DNA from: an uncultured Lachnospiraceae bacterium
Lineage (GTDB): Bacteria > Bacillota > Clostridia > Lachnospirales > Lachnospiraceae
Reading direction: 5' to 3'
NCBI GenBank assembly: GCA_910588215.1
Contig: CAJUQJ010000038.1
Location: 1-39,858, forward strand
DNA length: 39,858 nucleotides
Each line of letters opens with the position of its first letter. Within the stretch, counting starts at the first letter, position 1. The notes beneath the pieces were generated by a model. The model did not search any database, was not told the origin of the DNA, and saw nothing but the letters and a program-made list of their open reading frames with translations. Positions 26,176 through 33,772 of this stretch are shown in pieces. A program made the translations under genes and the position numbers.

Positions 26176-26784
26176 ATGGCAACAAACATAGTTTGTTCCG
26201 ACACATATATAGACGCATTTTCAAGGCTGGATAAGAAAGTACAGAAAAAATCGCTGGAAACCATTCGATTAATGCAAAGGAGCTTACGGAGCGACAGCTT
26301 AAAAGTCGAAAAACTCAATACAAAACTTGATTTCAAAAGTGCCAGAGTTACTCAGGATTTCAGAGCAATATTTACCCAATCAGGAAATACTGTGCTTTTA
26401 GTATACATAGATCATCATGACGATGCTTACCTATGGGCAAGTAACAGGCTACAGGGCTTTGATACCGCAAGCGCAAAACCAGTCTATGAATATTTTGAAC
26501 AAGCAAAAGTAGAAGATTTTGACACTATAGAAGATGAAGCTATTGATTTAACCAGTGGCAAAAAAAACGCTGAATCCTCTAAGGGTTGGAGATTCGATCC
26601 AGAAACAGGAGTGCCACTTGATGCTTCTGGCAAACCATTATATAACCATCCTAACCACAATATACAAGGTATGCCTGCTCCTGCCCCTAAACCACTTGCA
26701 AATATAAGTTTTGGATTATTTTCCAGAATCTTTTATTTTTTAGCTGGTATCATAGCTGGCATTATTATTATGAATTTTATATAA
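26176..26784 (+). CDS. RelE/ParE-like domain with a C-terminal transmembrane anchor
   Basis: This 202-residue protein's first ~95 residues look like the RelE-superfamily fold: a helical hairpin (FSRLDKKVQKKSLETIRLMQ), then strands with DFRAIFTQSGNTVLLVYIDHHDDAYLWASNR. The same pattern sits at the N-terminus of some UvrD-like helicases. Here a low-complexity linker follows and then one hydrophobic helix (IFYFLAGIIAGIIIMNFI), suggesting a tail-anchored membrane form. GGAGG precedes the ATG, 10 nt after the previous stop, so it is co-transcribed with the TnpC-like gene. Whether it is a toxin is unknown; no separate antitoxin is apparent. Confidence 0.6.
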   Translation: MATNIVCSDTYIDAFSRLDKKVQKKSLETIRLMQRSLRSDSLKVEKLNTKLDFKSARVTQDFRAIFTQSGNTVLLVYIDHHDDAYLWASNRLQGFDTASAKPVYEYFEQAKVEDFDTIEDEAIDLTSGKKNAESSKGWRFDPETGVPLDASGKPLYNHPNHNIQGMPAPAPKPLANISFGLFSRIFYFLAGIIAGIIIMNFI

Positions 26785-26829
26785 ATCAAATATAACGCAG
26801 AAAACAAATTGAAAGGAATATTTTATAAA

Positions 26830-27669
26830 ATGTCAGATTTTTTATACCATTATACAACCATTTCAAATTTAGCTCTAATACTCAAAAACAGAACATTACG
26901 TTTAAACCCTCTTAATCAAATGGATGATTTACAAGAAACCAAAAACAAAGACATTCAAAATTTTGGACAGTTTGTATATGTAAGTTCATGGACAGATAAA
27001 GAGGAAGAAATAATTCCAATGTGGAAAATGTATACAACTCCACAATTAGGCGTTAGAATAGGGCTACCCAAAAATCCCTTTCAGATAGTTGACAATGAAA
27101 CTAAAGGATTTAGAGATCCAACTGAAAAAGAGATCAGAGCCAGCCAAAACAAAGATACAAAAGGAATATTCCCTATAATTCAGATGGAAGATATGCTCCA
27201 AAATCAATGTATTATCAGTAATTCAGGATTGAGCCAACAATTAGCGCAAATTAAATATAGTCCTGATATGAGTGAATTAGAACCTCAGATATTATCATTA
27301 GATGGAAATTCTGGAGATTTAAAAATCTTACTTAGTAAGCTAGGGAACATAAAAAATGAATATTGGAGTTTTCAGCAAGAATGGCGATATATAGTTAGAG
27401 TATTGCCATTATCTATAGTTCGTTCTCTACAGAATTATGCTGCGGAAATGATATGTTTTACACAAAGCATTATTACAGGACAAGCAAAACAGCCCTTCCC
27501 TTATATTGATTTGCATTTAAGTTTTCAAGCTTTAGAACAAATGCAGATTATATTAGCTCCTGATATGCCAGAAGGAAATAAGATACTTGTTGAAAGTCTT
27601 GTTGAAAAGTATAACCCCAAAATGCAGAATAATATTTTCCCAAGTCAATTAATAGGTCTAATTAAATAA
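26830..27669 (+). CDS. DUF2971-like protein
   Basis: This protein of about 279 residues begins with the FLYHYTTISNLALILKNRTLRL stretch typical of DUF2971, followed by LNPLNQMDDLQE and VYVSSWTDKEEEIIPMW. DUF2971 proteins are cytoplasmic, of unknown function, and frequent in mobile islands. The ATG at 26830 is preferred over an upstream TTG at 26809. It follows the RelE-like gene by about 45 nt on the same strand and is followed by a hairpin terminator at 27704-27731, closing the run. A role in stability or defence is only a guess from context. Confidence 0.8.
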   Translation: MSDFLYHYTTISNLALILKNRTLRLNPLNQMDDLQETKNKDIQNFGQFVYVSSWTDKEEEIIPMWKMYTTPQLGVRIGLPKNPFQIVDNETKGFRDPTEKEIRASQNKDTKGIFPIIQMEDMLQNQCIISNSGLSQQLAQIKYSPDMSELEPQILSLDGNSGDLKILLSKLGNIKNEYWSFQQEWRYIVRVLPLSIVRSLQNYAAEMICFTQSIITGQAKQPFPYIDLHLSFQALEQMQIILAPDMPEGNKILVESLVEKYNPKMQNNIFPSQLIGLIK

Positions 27670-27703
27670 AAATATTCATTATCTTTCATGTTCAACAACA
27701 AAA

Positions 27704-27731
27704 AAGCCATAAGGACATCACCCTATGGCTT
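27704..27731 (+). terminator. Terminator hairpin (GCCATA family, copy 1)
   Basis: Arms AAGCCATAAGG (27704-27714) and CCCTATGGCTT pair with one mismatch, enclosing a short loop, after the DUF2971-like gene. The arm sequence GCCATA resembles the two hairpins at 29147-29185 and 29277-29313. Confidence 0.65.
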
Positions 27732-27874
27732 ATATCTATATTAGTGAAAATATGAAAATTACGTGAAAAACAATTATATCTTTCACAATTAAAAGTTTAT
27801 AACACATTCTAAAAAATGTCAATATTTCATTTCAATTATTTCATAATTAAGTAAATATTTTATTTTTAACAGCA

Positions 27875-27900
27875 AAAAAGCCCACATATGTGAGCTTTTT
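27875..27900 (-). terminator. Terminator of the SipW-type signal protein gene
   Basis: A hairpin of arms AAAAAGCCCACA and TGTGAGCTTTTT, with a two-base loop. On the minus strand it ends in a U run 14 nt past the stop codon at 27914. The symmetric A/T ends mean it can also act on the plus strand. Confidence 0.75.
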
Positions 27901-27913
27901 TATATAAGTAAAA

Positions 27914-28876
27914 TTAAGGTGTTGTTGTCTTTGTTCCACCTGTTGTAAATGTATCAGTGTAAACTGTTTGCCAATCTCCACCATTCACATAATCGCCTGC
28001 ATCTGTATTTCTGTATTGCATAGCTTGTACAGTAAGGTCAATCGTTAAATGGCTTCCTTGATATTTGTCATTCTTTACCATGCCATCAAGAGAAGGATTT
28101 GTAGTTTGTGCAGAATCCATTCCTAAGAAATATCTGTATTCGGCACTAGCCTTTTTACTTGCATCTGTACCTGCTGTAACTTTTACATAATCATTATCTA
28201 CAACAACAGTGTCAGCATCTTCTCCGTCACCAAAAGTACCACCGAGAGTAGCTCCTTCAATAATGTATCTAAGAACAAGTTTGCCATCGGTAACAGTATC
28301 CTTGTCATCTACTGGAACATAAGCAACTTTTCCATCCTTCATTCCTTTTACAAGAATAATAGGATTAGAAGTCTTTAGTCCTTCAACTTCTTCAATTTTT
28401 GTATTTGTATAATTACCTTCTGTTCCTGTCTTTACATATAAATGGAAGATAGAAGGATCAAGGTTCACTCTGCCATCTTCTGCAACCTCAATATATTTCT
28501 TATTAACTACTCCATCTTCAATAACTTCTGTTGTGGAAAGAGAACCATCAGCTTCTAACTGATAATGTGAATCAACCATAATATCAATAATGTTACGGGT
28601 TACGATAGATTTTGTACCATCATTTGCAATACCAAAGTTAAGTTCGTGAGATGTAGTATCACCTCTGTTCTCATTACCAGGCTCTTCATCGCCAGGGTTG
28701 ATATTCCCTGAATTGCTGAGTGTTAAATTTCCTTTAGAAGAAACGTCTACTGTACCTACTGTACCATCTGTATTTTGCTCTGAACTGTCACTAAAAAATG
28801 CGAAAGCTCCAAATCCAACTACTGCAAGACCAAGTGCAGATGCTCCTGCGATTGCTAATTTCTTATTGTTTTTCAT
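27914..28876 (-). CDS. Secreted protein with SipW-type signal (TasA/camelysin-like)
   Basis: This 320-residue protein has a signal of the SipW kind: MKNNKK, then the hydrophobic core GASALGLAVVGFGAFAFFSD, ending in a FSDSSEQNT segment like the processing site of TasA and CalY. The rest is beta-rich with Thr/Asp/Gly and no Cys. These proteins form surface fibres or metalloprotease-like camelysins and need a dedicated SipW signal peptidase, which is not in this window. The start at 28876 has no good Shine-Dalgarno directly ahead; AAAGGAGG is about 40 nt upstream with a small hairpin between. It is carried in the element next to the lipoprotein genes, suggesting surface function. Confidence 0.7.
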   Translation of the reverse strand: MKNNKKLAIAGASALGLAVVGFGAFAFFSDSSEQNTDGTVGTVDVSSKGNLTLSNSGNINPGDEEPGNENRGDTTSHELNFGIANDGTKSIVTRNIIDIMVDSHYQLEADGSLSTTEVIEDGVVNKKYIEVAEDGRVNLDPSIFHLYVKTGTEGNYTNTKIEEVEGLKTSNPIILVKGMKDGKVAYVPVDDKDTVTDGKLVLRYIIEGATLGGTFGDGEDADTVVVDNDYVKVTAGTDASKKASAEYRYFLGMDSAQTTNPSLDGMVKNDKYQGSHLTIDLTVQAMQYRNTDAGDYVNGGDWQTVYTDTFTTGGTKTTTP

Positions 28877-29010
28877 ATAATTTTTTCACCAAAAACAAAC
28901 TGATTTGTTTCTGGCTCCTCCTTTCATTTTTTCAATTATTCTATATTTTAAATTTTTTATTCTTAGCAAGATTTATTTTCTTGCCTTCCAATAGTAGTAA
29001 TTTTTGCAAT

Positions 29011-29056
29011 AAAAAAGTATAGATCTATCTCCTTGAAAAAGATAAAACCTACACTT
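29011..29056 (-). terminator. Terminator-like hairpin in the 5' leader region of the SipW-type gene
   Basis: The minus-strand arms at 29056-29049 and 29022-29015 pair over 8 positions with a G-U pair; an inner TATCT/AGATA pair extends the structure. Six U residues follow (29011-29016). It lies between a TTGACA/TATAAA-like promoter (29115-29089, spacer only 15 nt) and the gene start at 28876, so it could be an attenuator or a read-through stop. Confidence 0.45.
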
Positions 29057-29146
29057 AAAATCGAACACTTATTTACTACTTACTGAAGTTTATAATAGAT
29101 ATATATTTTTGTCAAGCTTTTGAAACAACAAATTTTCAAACAAAGA

Positions 29147-29185
29147 GCCATAGGATTAGTGATTTCCAAAGACCTGTCCTATGGC
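29147..29185 (-). terminator. Hairpin of the GCCATAGGA family, copy 2
   Basis: Perfect 9-bp arms GCCATAGGA (29147-29155) and TCCTATGGC (29177-29185) enclose a 21-nt loop. On the minus strand the hairpin is followed by a weakly U-rich CUCUUUG. It lies in the 594-nt gap between the SipW-type gene and the lipoprotein gene at 29471. Confidence 0.5.
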
Positions 29186-29276
29186 ATATTTTAAAAAAAG
29201 AAGGTGATTAAAAATACATCTGTTTCGTACATATTGATTATATAATATAACTTCTTTAAAATCAAGTGGGCAAAAA

Positions 29277-29313
29277 GCCATAGGATTAACCTTTTATTGA
29301 TCAGTCCTATGAC
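29277..29313 (-). terminator. Hairpin of the GCCATAGGA family, copy 3; terminator of the lipoprotein operon
   Basis: Arms GCCATAGGA (29277-29285) and TCCTATGAC (29305-29313) pair with one G-U pair. On the minus strand they are followed by UUUUUG, giving the best terminator of the three. It lies about 160 nt past the stop of the gene at 29471-30316. Confidence 0.6.
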
Positions 29314-29470
29314 TTTAAACATTCATCTGTTTTGATTGCTAAATCTCCTGAAATGTCAATCCTCCAATATGCACTTCTCATAGACATCCTAATCAATGCC
29401 CAATAATCTTTTAACGTAAATCCTGATTTTATAATTTTTCTCCTGCAAATCTTTTGCTTTATTTGTACTG

Positions 29471-30316
29471 TTATTCCATCTTAAAATTGTACTCTTCGAT
29501 TGTATTTTCCCAAAGTTCTGTATCATAACTGTAGTCTCCTTCTGGAAAGATAGGTGATCCATCTGCATTTCCAATGGAATTTACTGCATTATCTGAAGTA
29601 AATTCATATGCCCAACTATAATTTGTAATAATTAGACTATTTCTATTAACAGCAAATTCAACACATTGTACTGGTTCGCTTATGCCTGAAAGATTTGGCG
29701 TAAGCACTGTGCCATCAGGATAAACAAGCAATACATCGCTTACTATCTGATCGTCTGTTTCATTGTACATTAGAATACTAATGTTTTCATTATCATCATC
29801 AAAGAATTTTATCTTGTTGTAATTTTTCCCATAACAGTTATCAAGATAGTTTACTCTTGTTTGAAGCTCGGAATCCGTTACTTTTCCTGCGTAAATATCA
29901 TTTCTTTTAAGCAACTCATAGGCTCCCTGCTCTGATATATATTCTCCAATTGCTGCATTTAAATATTCATCATATGCCTTGTTAAGCTCTTCTGCTGCTT
30001 TTTTTGCTGTTTCTGAATCTGTAGCATTTAAATAGATTTCATATTTTTCTTTTATTAGTGCTATTTCGTTATTCTTTAGGCTTTCTTTAAACTCATTTTC
30101 ATTAGCGATTGCTTTGTTTCCTGCTTCAAGTTCAGCATTGTATTTCTCAGCTTCTTCCTCAACCATCTTATCAAGGTCAACGCCATCAGCCGCTGCTTCA
30201 TCTCTTAGATGCTCAGCCACCTCATCCATAGCTTTTTCTTCCTCAGATTTTCCGCAGCCAGCCAAAGCACTCATACCGATAATACCTACTAAAACCATCA
30301 CTAAAATTTTTTTCAT
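29471..30316 (-). CDS. Predicted lipoprotein of unknown function
   Basis: This 281-residue protein has a lipoprotein signal: MKKILVMVLVGIIGMSALAG followed by Cys21. The mature N-terminal half is rich in Glu, Lys and Ala and helix-forming (about 25-135). The C-terminal half has beta segments (KIKFFDDDNENISILMYN, DVLLVYPDGTVL). I recognise no family. It is the last gene of the minus-strand signalling run, 77 nt after the FecR-like lipoprotein gene, and could be its surface partner. A hairpin lies downstream. Confidence 0.75.
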   Translation of the reverse strand: MKKILVMVLVGIIGMSALAGCGKSEEEKAMDEVAEHLRDEAAADGVDLDKMVEEEAEKYNAELEAGNKAIANENEFKESLKNNEIALIKEKYEIYLNATDSETAKKAAEELNKAYDEYLNAAIGEYISEQGAYELLKRNDIYAGKVTDSELQTRVNYLDNCYGKNYNKIKFFDDDNENISILMYNETDDQIVSDVLLVYPDGTVLTPNLSGISEPVQCVEFAVNRNSLIITNYSWAYEFTSDNAVNSIGNADGSPIFPEGDYSYDTELWENTIEEYNFKME

Positions 30317-30393
30317 TCCTTTTATCTCCTTTTTGTTTTTTTATTTTCCATTATCTAGATGTAAAGTTTAAAAAAATTTGGATATTATAATTT

Positions 30394-31491
30394 TTATTCT
30401 TCCAAAAATAACTTCTTCATTTCCTTTTCATCTTGATAGAGTGGACTCATATCAATGCTATACTCTGATAACATCCCATTATTCATTAGACCATGTACCA
30501 AAAAATAACCTGTTACATTTTGATAGCTTTTTGTATACATTTCTTCATTAAAGTTTGTATTATCCCAATAGCTTTTCCAATTATTAATATCTACAGAAAA
30601 CGGAACATATAGATCACCACTATATTTTGATACTCTTGCCATATCGCTATTAATTGTAAAATTATCAAAAGATGCATCTTCTGATGTAATCGAATACTCT
30701 ATGGCTTCTTCATCTTTGAAATCAATTCGATTATTTATTGCTTCTTGAAATTTATCATTTAGCGCATCTTCTACTATCCTCCTATTCTCTACACTTAACT
30801 CAGAAAGAGATTGTATACCCTTTTCCGTTTCATTATCTGTTTCTTCTTCCAGTGCAAAAGTCTCATCAGCTATTTCTACCTGTACAAATTCTGGCACATC
30901 TTTGTATGTAAGCTCCTTAACTTCATAGGTAACATTATCGCCGTCCTTTTTAACAACAAAAAATTCTTTTGCATTTATTTTGACTGTTTCCTCTTTTCCA
31001 TCTACCGTAACAGAACTCTCCACCTTTCCATCAAGCAAGCCAATATAAGAAGTATCTCCACGAGATTCTACCCATCCGCATGTGCCACGAATACCACAGA
31101 TTGTTGTAGAAGTACGGATATCCATGCTTTCATCATCTTCCAGCGGCTTTGTCACATTGAAAAACAAGCCCCCAGAATTTACAACTAATTCTAGTTTTTT
31201 GCCATCCTTGATAATGTCAACATCGCTTTTTTCGTCCATTTTGGTTAGCTTTGTATCATCAAGATCAATCCACGCAAAACTTTTTGTCTGTGTGCCTATG
31301 CCATAGCCACTGTATAACCCAAGGTTTTCAATCAGATCAACAGACTTTCCTTTTTCATTCTCAACCCCAACTTCCCCATCTGTTTTTATCAGTTTCATTG
31401 TAGTTGCTTTGTTCTTGCCACATGACGTACTAAGCATCATTGCTATTATCAATAATAAAAACAGATTTATCCGAACCAAATTCTTCTTCAT
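30394..31491 (-). CDS. FecR-domain lipoprotein
   Basis: This protein of about 365 residues has a lipoprotein signal (LLLIIAMMLSTSC) and then a FecR-type beta domain. The domain starts LIKTDGEVGVENEKGKSVDL and includes the typical STTICGIRGTCGWVE stretch at about residue 140. A second domain of unknown type follows from about 230. In Gram-negatives FecR is a sigma regulator; in Firmicutes, FecR-like lipoproteins are thought to sense or bind surface components. The ATG at 31491 follows GGAGAGGATAGT; the longer frame overlaps the previous stop. It is 20 nt downstream of the HD-GYP gene. Confidence 0.8.
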   Translation of the reverse strand: MKKNLVRINLFLLLIIAMMLSTSCGKNKATTMKLIKTDGEVGVENEKGKSVDLIENLGLYSGYGIGTQTKSFAWIDLDDTKLTKMDEKSDVDIIKDGKKLELVVNSGGLFFNVTKPLEDDESMDIRTSTTICGIRGTCGWVESRGDTSYIGLLDGKVESSVTVDGKEETVKINAKEFFVVKKDGDNVTYEVKELTYKDVPEFVQVEIADETFALEEETDNETEKGIQSLSELSVENRRIVEDALNDKFQEAINNRIDFKDEEAIEYSITSEDASFDNFTINSDMARVSKYSGDLYVPFSVDINNWKSYWDNTNFNEEMYTKSYQNVTGYFLVHGLMNNGMLSEYSIDMSPLYQDEKEMKKLFLEE

Positions 31492-31511
31492 ACTATCCTC
31501 TCCAGTCCAAA

Positions 31512-32969
31512 TTAGTTTTCCCAGCAATGGCTCTTTATAAATAAATCTGTCAGTTTCTTATCTAATTTCCTTTCAGTGTCTGCCATATCTTTTAAAACAG
31601 ACAATGCCTGTTCGATTGACATTCCAGGCTTATATGGTCTGTCATCTGCTGTTAATGCGTCAAATATATCTAAAATAGTAAGTATGCGCACTTCCATAGA
31701 AATCTTCATACCTGACAAATGTTTCGGATACCCGTCACCGCTTAAATATTCATGGTGGGCAGAAGCCCATTCCCTGACATGGGATAATTCTTTGCTAAAT
31801 TGAATCTGGGAAAGCAGCTTATCCGTCAGCACAACATGGGACTCCATAATTTTGCGTTCTTCGTCCGACAGCGTACCTTTGCGGATGGAGAGCATTTTAT
31901 ATTCATCTTCTGTAAGCCACTGTTTTACCTCTCCATTTTTATCTGTATAGGTACGCTTTGTAAGCTGTTTCAGAGCTTCCAGTTCTTCATCCGTAACATA
32001 TTTTGTGGTATTTACTGATTCTACAAGTTCCTCTGCCTTTTTTATATCTTTTATTAAGTCATCCAGATCATCACATTTCCCAGACAAGGAATCAATCTCA
32101 CCTAAGAGCCGCAAGACTTCCATTCTATGTAAAAATTCACTGTGCTGTTCTGGTAAAAACCTTGCTGGTTTATCCATGATCTCAAGTGGGATCACAAGCT
32201 TTCCGACATCATGAAGCCAAATGCTCATGATAAGCTCCTCCCGATGGATGGAATCAAAAAGGAGTTCCTTTCCTTCTTCCTGCGCCTTAGCATTCAGATA
32301 GTCTATGAACTTCTCCCCATAGACTGCCATATGTTTTGTATGGTTGCCATTGTAAGGACTGCGCTCATCTATAGCTGAGGCAAACACACGAACAAACGAA
32401 TGGAATAATTCTTTGATTTCATCAATGTATCTAACATTCTGGATTGTAATTGCTGCCTGTGAAGCGACTGACTGCAGAACAAGAGCCATTTCATCAGGGA
32501 ATGGACAGATATTCCCATCCGCATCCATGGCATTTAAAAGCTGTAAAACTCCCAACTTTTCACCTTTTCGATTTTGCATAGGTACTGTAAGCATTGATTT
32601 TGTATAATAGCCTGTCATAGAATCATATTTTACGGAACCTGACAGATTATATTCGCTGCAATTCCTTACATCAGCTATATTTATTGTCCTCCCATCCATC
32701 AGGGACAAAGCGCATACATTCTCTCTTGATAATGGGACTGGCGGAATGTCTGGACGCCTGCCGTCACCGCCTGAATAGGTTTTCATTGTATTGTTACGCA
32801 TAATAACAAAATGCAATTCTTCCTCTTCCAAAAGATATAGCGTTCCTGCATCACAATGGGAAATTTCCATTACAGAAATAAGGATTTTTTCCAAAAGTTT
32901 ATTTATACTTCTTTCGGATGAAAGCAACACTCCTACATTTAATATTTTTTTGACTTCATCTTCAGTCAT
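31512..32969 (-). CDS. GAF and HD-GYP-type domain protein
   Basis: This 485-residue cytoplasmic protein has an N-terminal GAF-like sensor domain (about 10-185, with CDAGTLYLLEEEEL). An HD-GYP-type phosphodiesterase domain follows, with SPYNGNHTKHM, HDVGK (His253, Asp254, Lys257), and HHEYLSGDGYP (His405, His406, Glu407 to Pro415). About 145 residues lie between the HDxGK and HHE motifs, longer than usual, suggesting an insert. HD-GYP proteins hydrolyse cyclic dinucleotides, mainly c-di-GMP. The gene starts on a 4-nt ATGA overlap with the MBL-fold gene. Catalytic motifs are intact, but substrate is inferred. Confidence 0.88.
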   Translation of the reverse strand: MTEDEVKKILNVGVLLSSERSINKLLEKILISVMEISHCDAGTLYLLEEEELHFVIMRNNTMKTYSGGDGRRPDIPPVPLSRENVCALSLMDGRTINIADVRNCSEYNLSGSVKYDSMTGYYTKSMLTVPMQNRKGEKLGVLQLLNAMDADGNICPFPDEMALVLQSVASQAAITIQNVRYIDEIKELFHSFVRVFASAIDERSPYNGNHTKHMAVYGEKFIDYLNAKAQEEGKELLFDSIHREELIMSIWLHDVGKLVIPLEIMDKPARFLPEQHSEFLHRMEVLRLLGEIDSLSGKCDDLDDLIKDIKKAEELVESVNTTKYVTDEELEALKQLTKRTYTDKNGEVKQWLTEDEYKMLSIRKGTLSDEERKIMESHVVLTDKLLSQIQFSKELSHVREWASAHHEYLSGDGYPKHLSGMKISMEVRILTILDIFDALTADDRPYKPGMSIEQALSVLKDMADTERKLDKKLTDLFIKSHCWEN

Positions 32970-33760
32970 ATCCTTAACCTCATTCCTTCCTTTGAAAAGA
33001 TACAGATTCTATCTTCACAGGCAATTTTTTCCTGTTCATACAAAAAAGAATCTGTATATTCACTGTTATAATGAGCCATCAATATATGCTCTATATCTGC
33101 TTCATGGGCAATTTCAATCCCCTGTTTCCATGTAGAGTGTCCCCATCCTTTTTTGAAATCTTCTTCTATGAAATAGGAATCCCAGACCATCAGATCGCTC
33201 CCATAAGCAAATTTTGTAAGCCGTAAAAAAGTTTTTTTGTCGCATTCACAATCTAAGGCATGGGTAAAACTCTTTCCATCACAATCCAATCGGTATAAAA
33301 TGCTTCCGTTCGGATGATTACCTTTTATTGTAGATACCTGAAATTTATCAATATAGAAATTCTTCTCTGGTTCTATTTCATGGAAATAAATTTTTGCTGA
33401 AAAATCCTCTACTCCTAAAGGATACCAAGGTGGGGACAGCAATTTTCTTATATTTCCTTCCAAGCCAATCCTCCCATATAAGTGTATTTCTATTTCAGGG
33501 CAAAAAAGTGGCTGAAATGAAAATAATCCTAATAAGTGATCTATATGCAAATGGCTAAGAAGAATATCAAAACGCATAATTTTTTGCTTTATCAACTCCC
33601 TGCCAAGTACCGTAAGCCCTGTTCCCATATCAAATATAATTACATGATTTTCTCTTTTTACTGAAAAACAAGAAGTATTCCCACCATATTCCATATATTC
33701 CTTTGAAGGGGCAGGCGCAGAGCCACGCACACCCCATACTGAAATCTCCCAATCCTTCAC
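32966..33760 (-). CDS. MBL-fold metallo-hydrolase (PhnP-like, possible cyclic phosphodiesterase)
   Basis: This 264-residue protein begins with the WGVRGSAPAPSKEYMEYGGNTSCFSV pattern of COG1235/PhnP-like hydrolases. It carries the metal motif SHLHIDH (His70, His72, Asp74, His75) and later conserved histidine and aspartate residues (THALDCECD, AHYNSEY). Members of this fold act on cyclic phosphodiesters, among other substrates. It lies 12 nt downstream of the adenylate cyclase gene and overlaps the GAF/HD-GYP gene by 4 nt. The context suggests a phosphodiesterase that degrades a cyclic nucleotide, possibly the cyclase product. That is an inference to be tested. Confidence 0.82.
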   Translation of the reverse strand: MKDWEISVWGVRGSAPAPSKEYMEYGGNTSCFSVKRENHVIIFDMGTGLTVLGRELIKQKIMRFDILLSHLHIDHLLGLFSFQPLFCPEIEIHLYGRIGLEGNIRKLLSPPWYPLGVEDFSAKIYFHEIEPEKNFYIDKFQVSTIKGNHPNGSILYRLDCDGKSFTHALDCECDKKTFLRLTKFAYGSDLMVWDSYFIEEDFKKGWGHSTWKQGIEIAHEADIEHILMAHYNSEYTDSFLYEQEKIACEDRICIFSKEGMRLRI

Positions 33761-33772
33761 GATACGCTCACC

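Noticed and set aside
29389..29574. Minus-strand frame of 61 codons at the end of the lipoprotein gene
   Set aside because: Out of frame inside the 281-residue lipoprotein and without a ribosome site.
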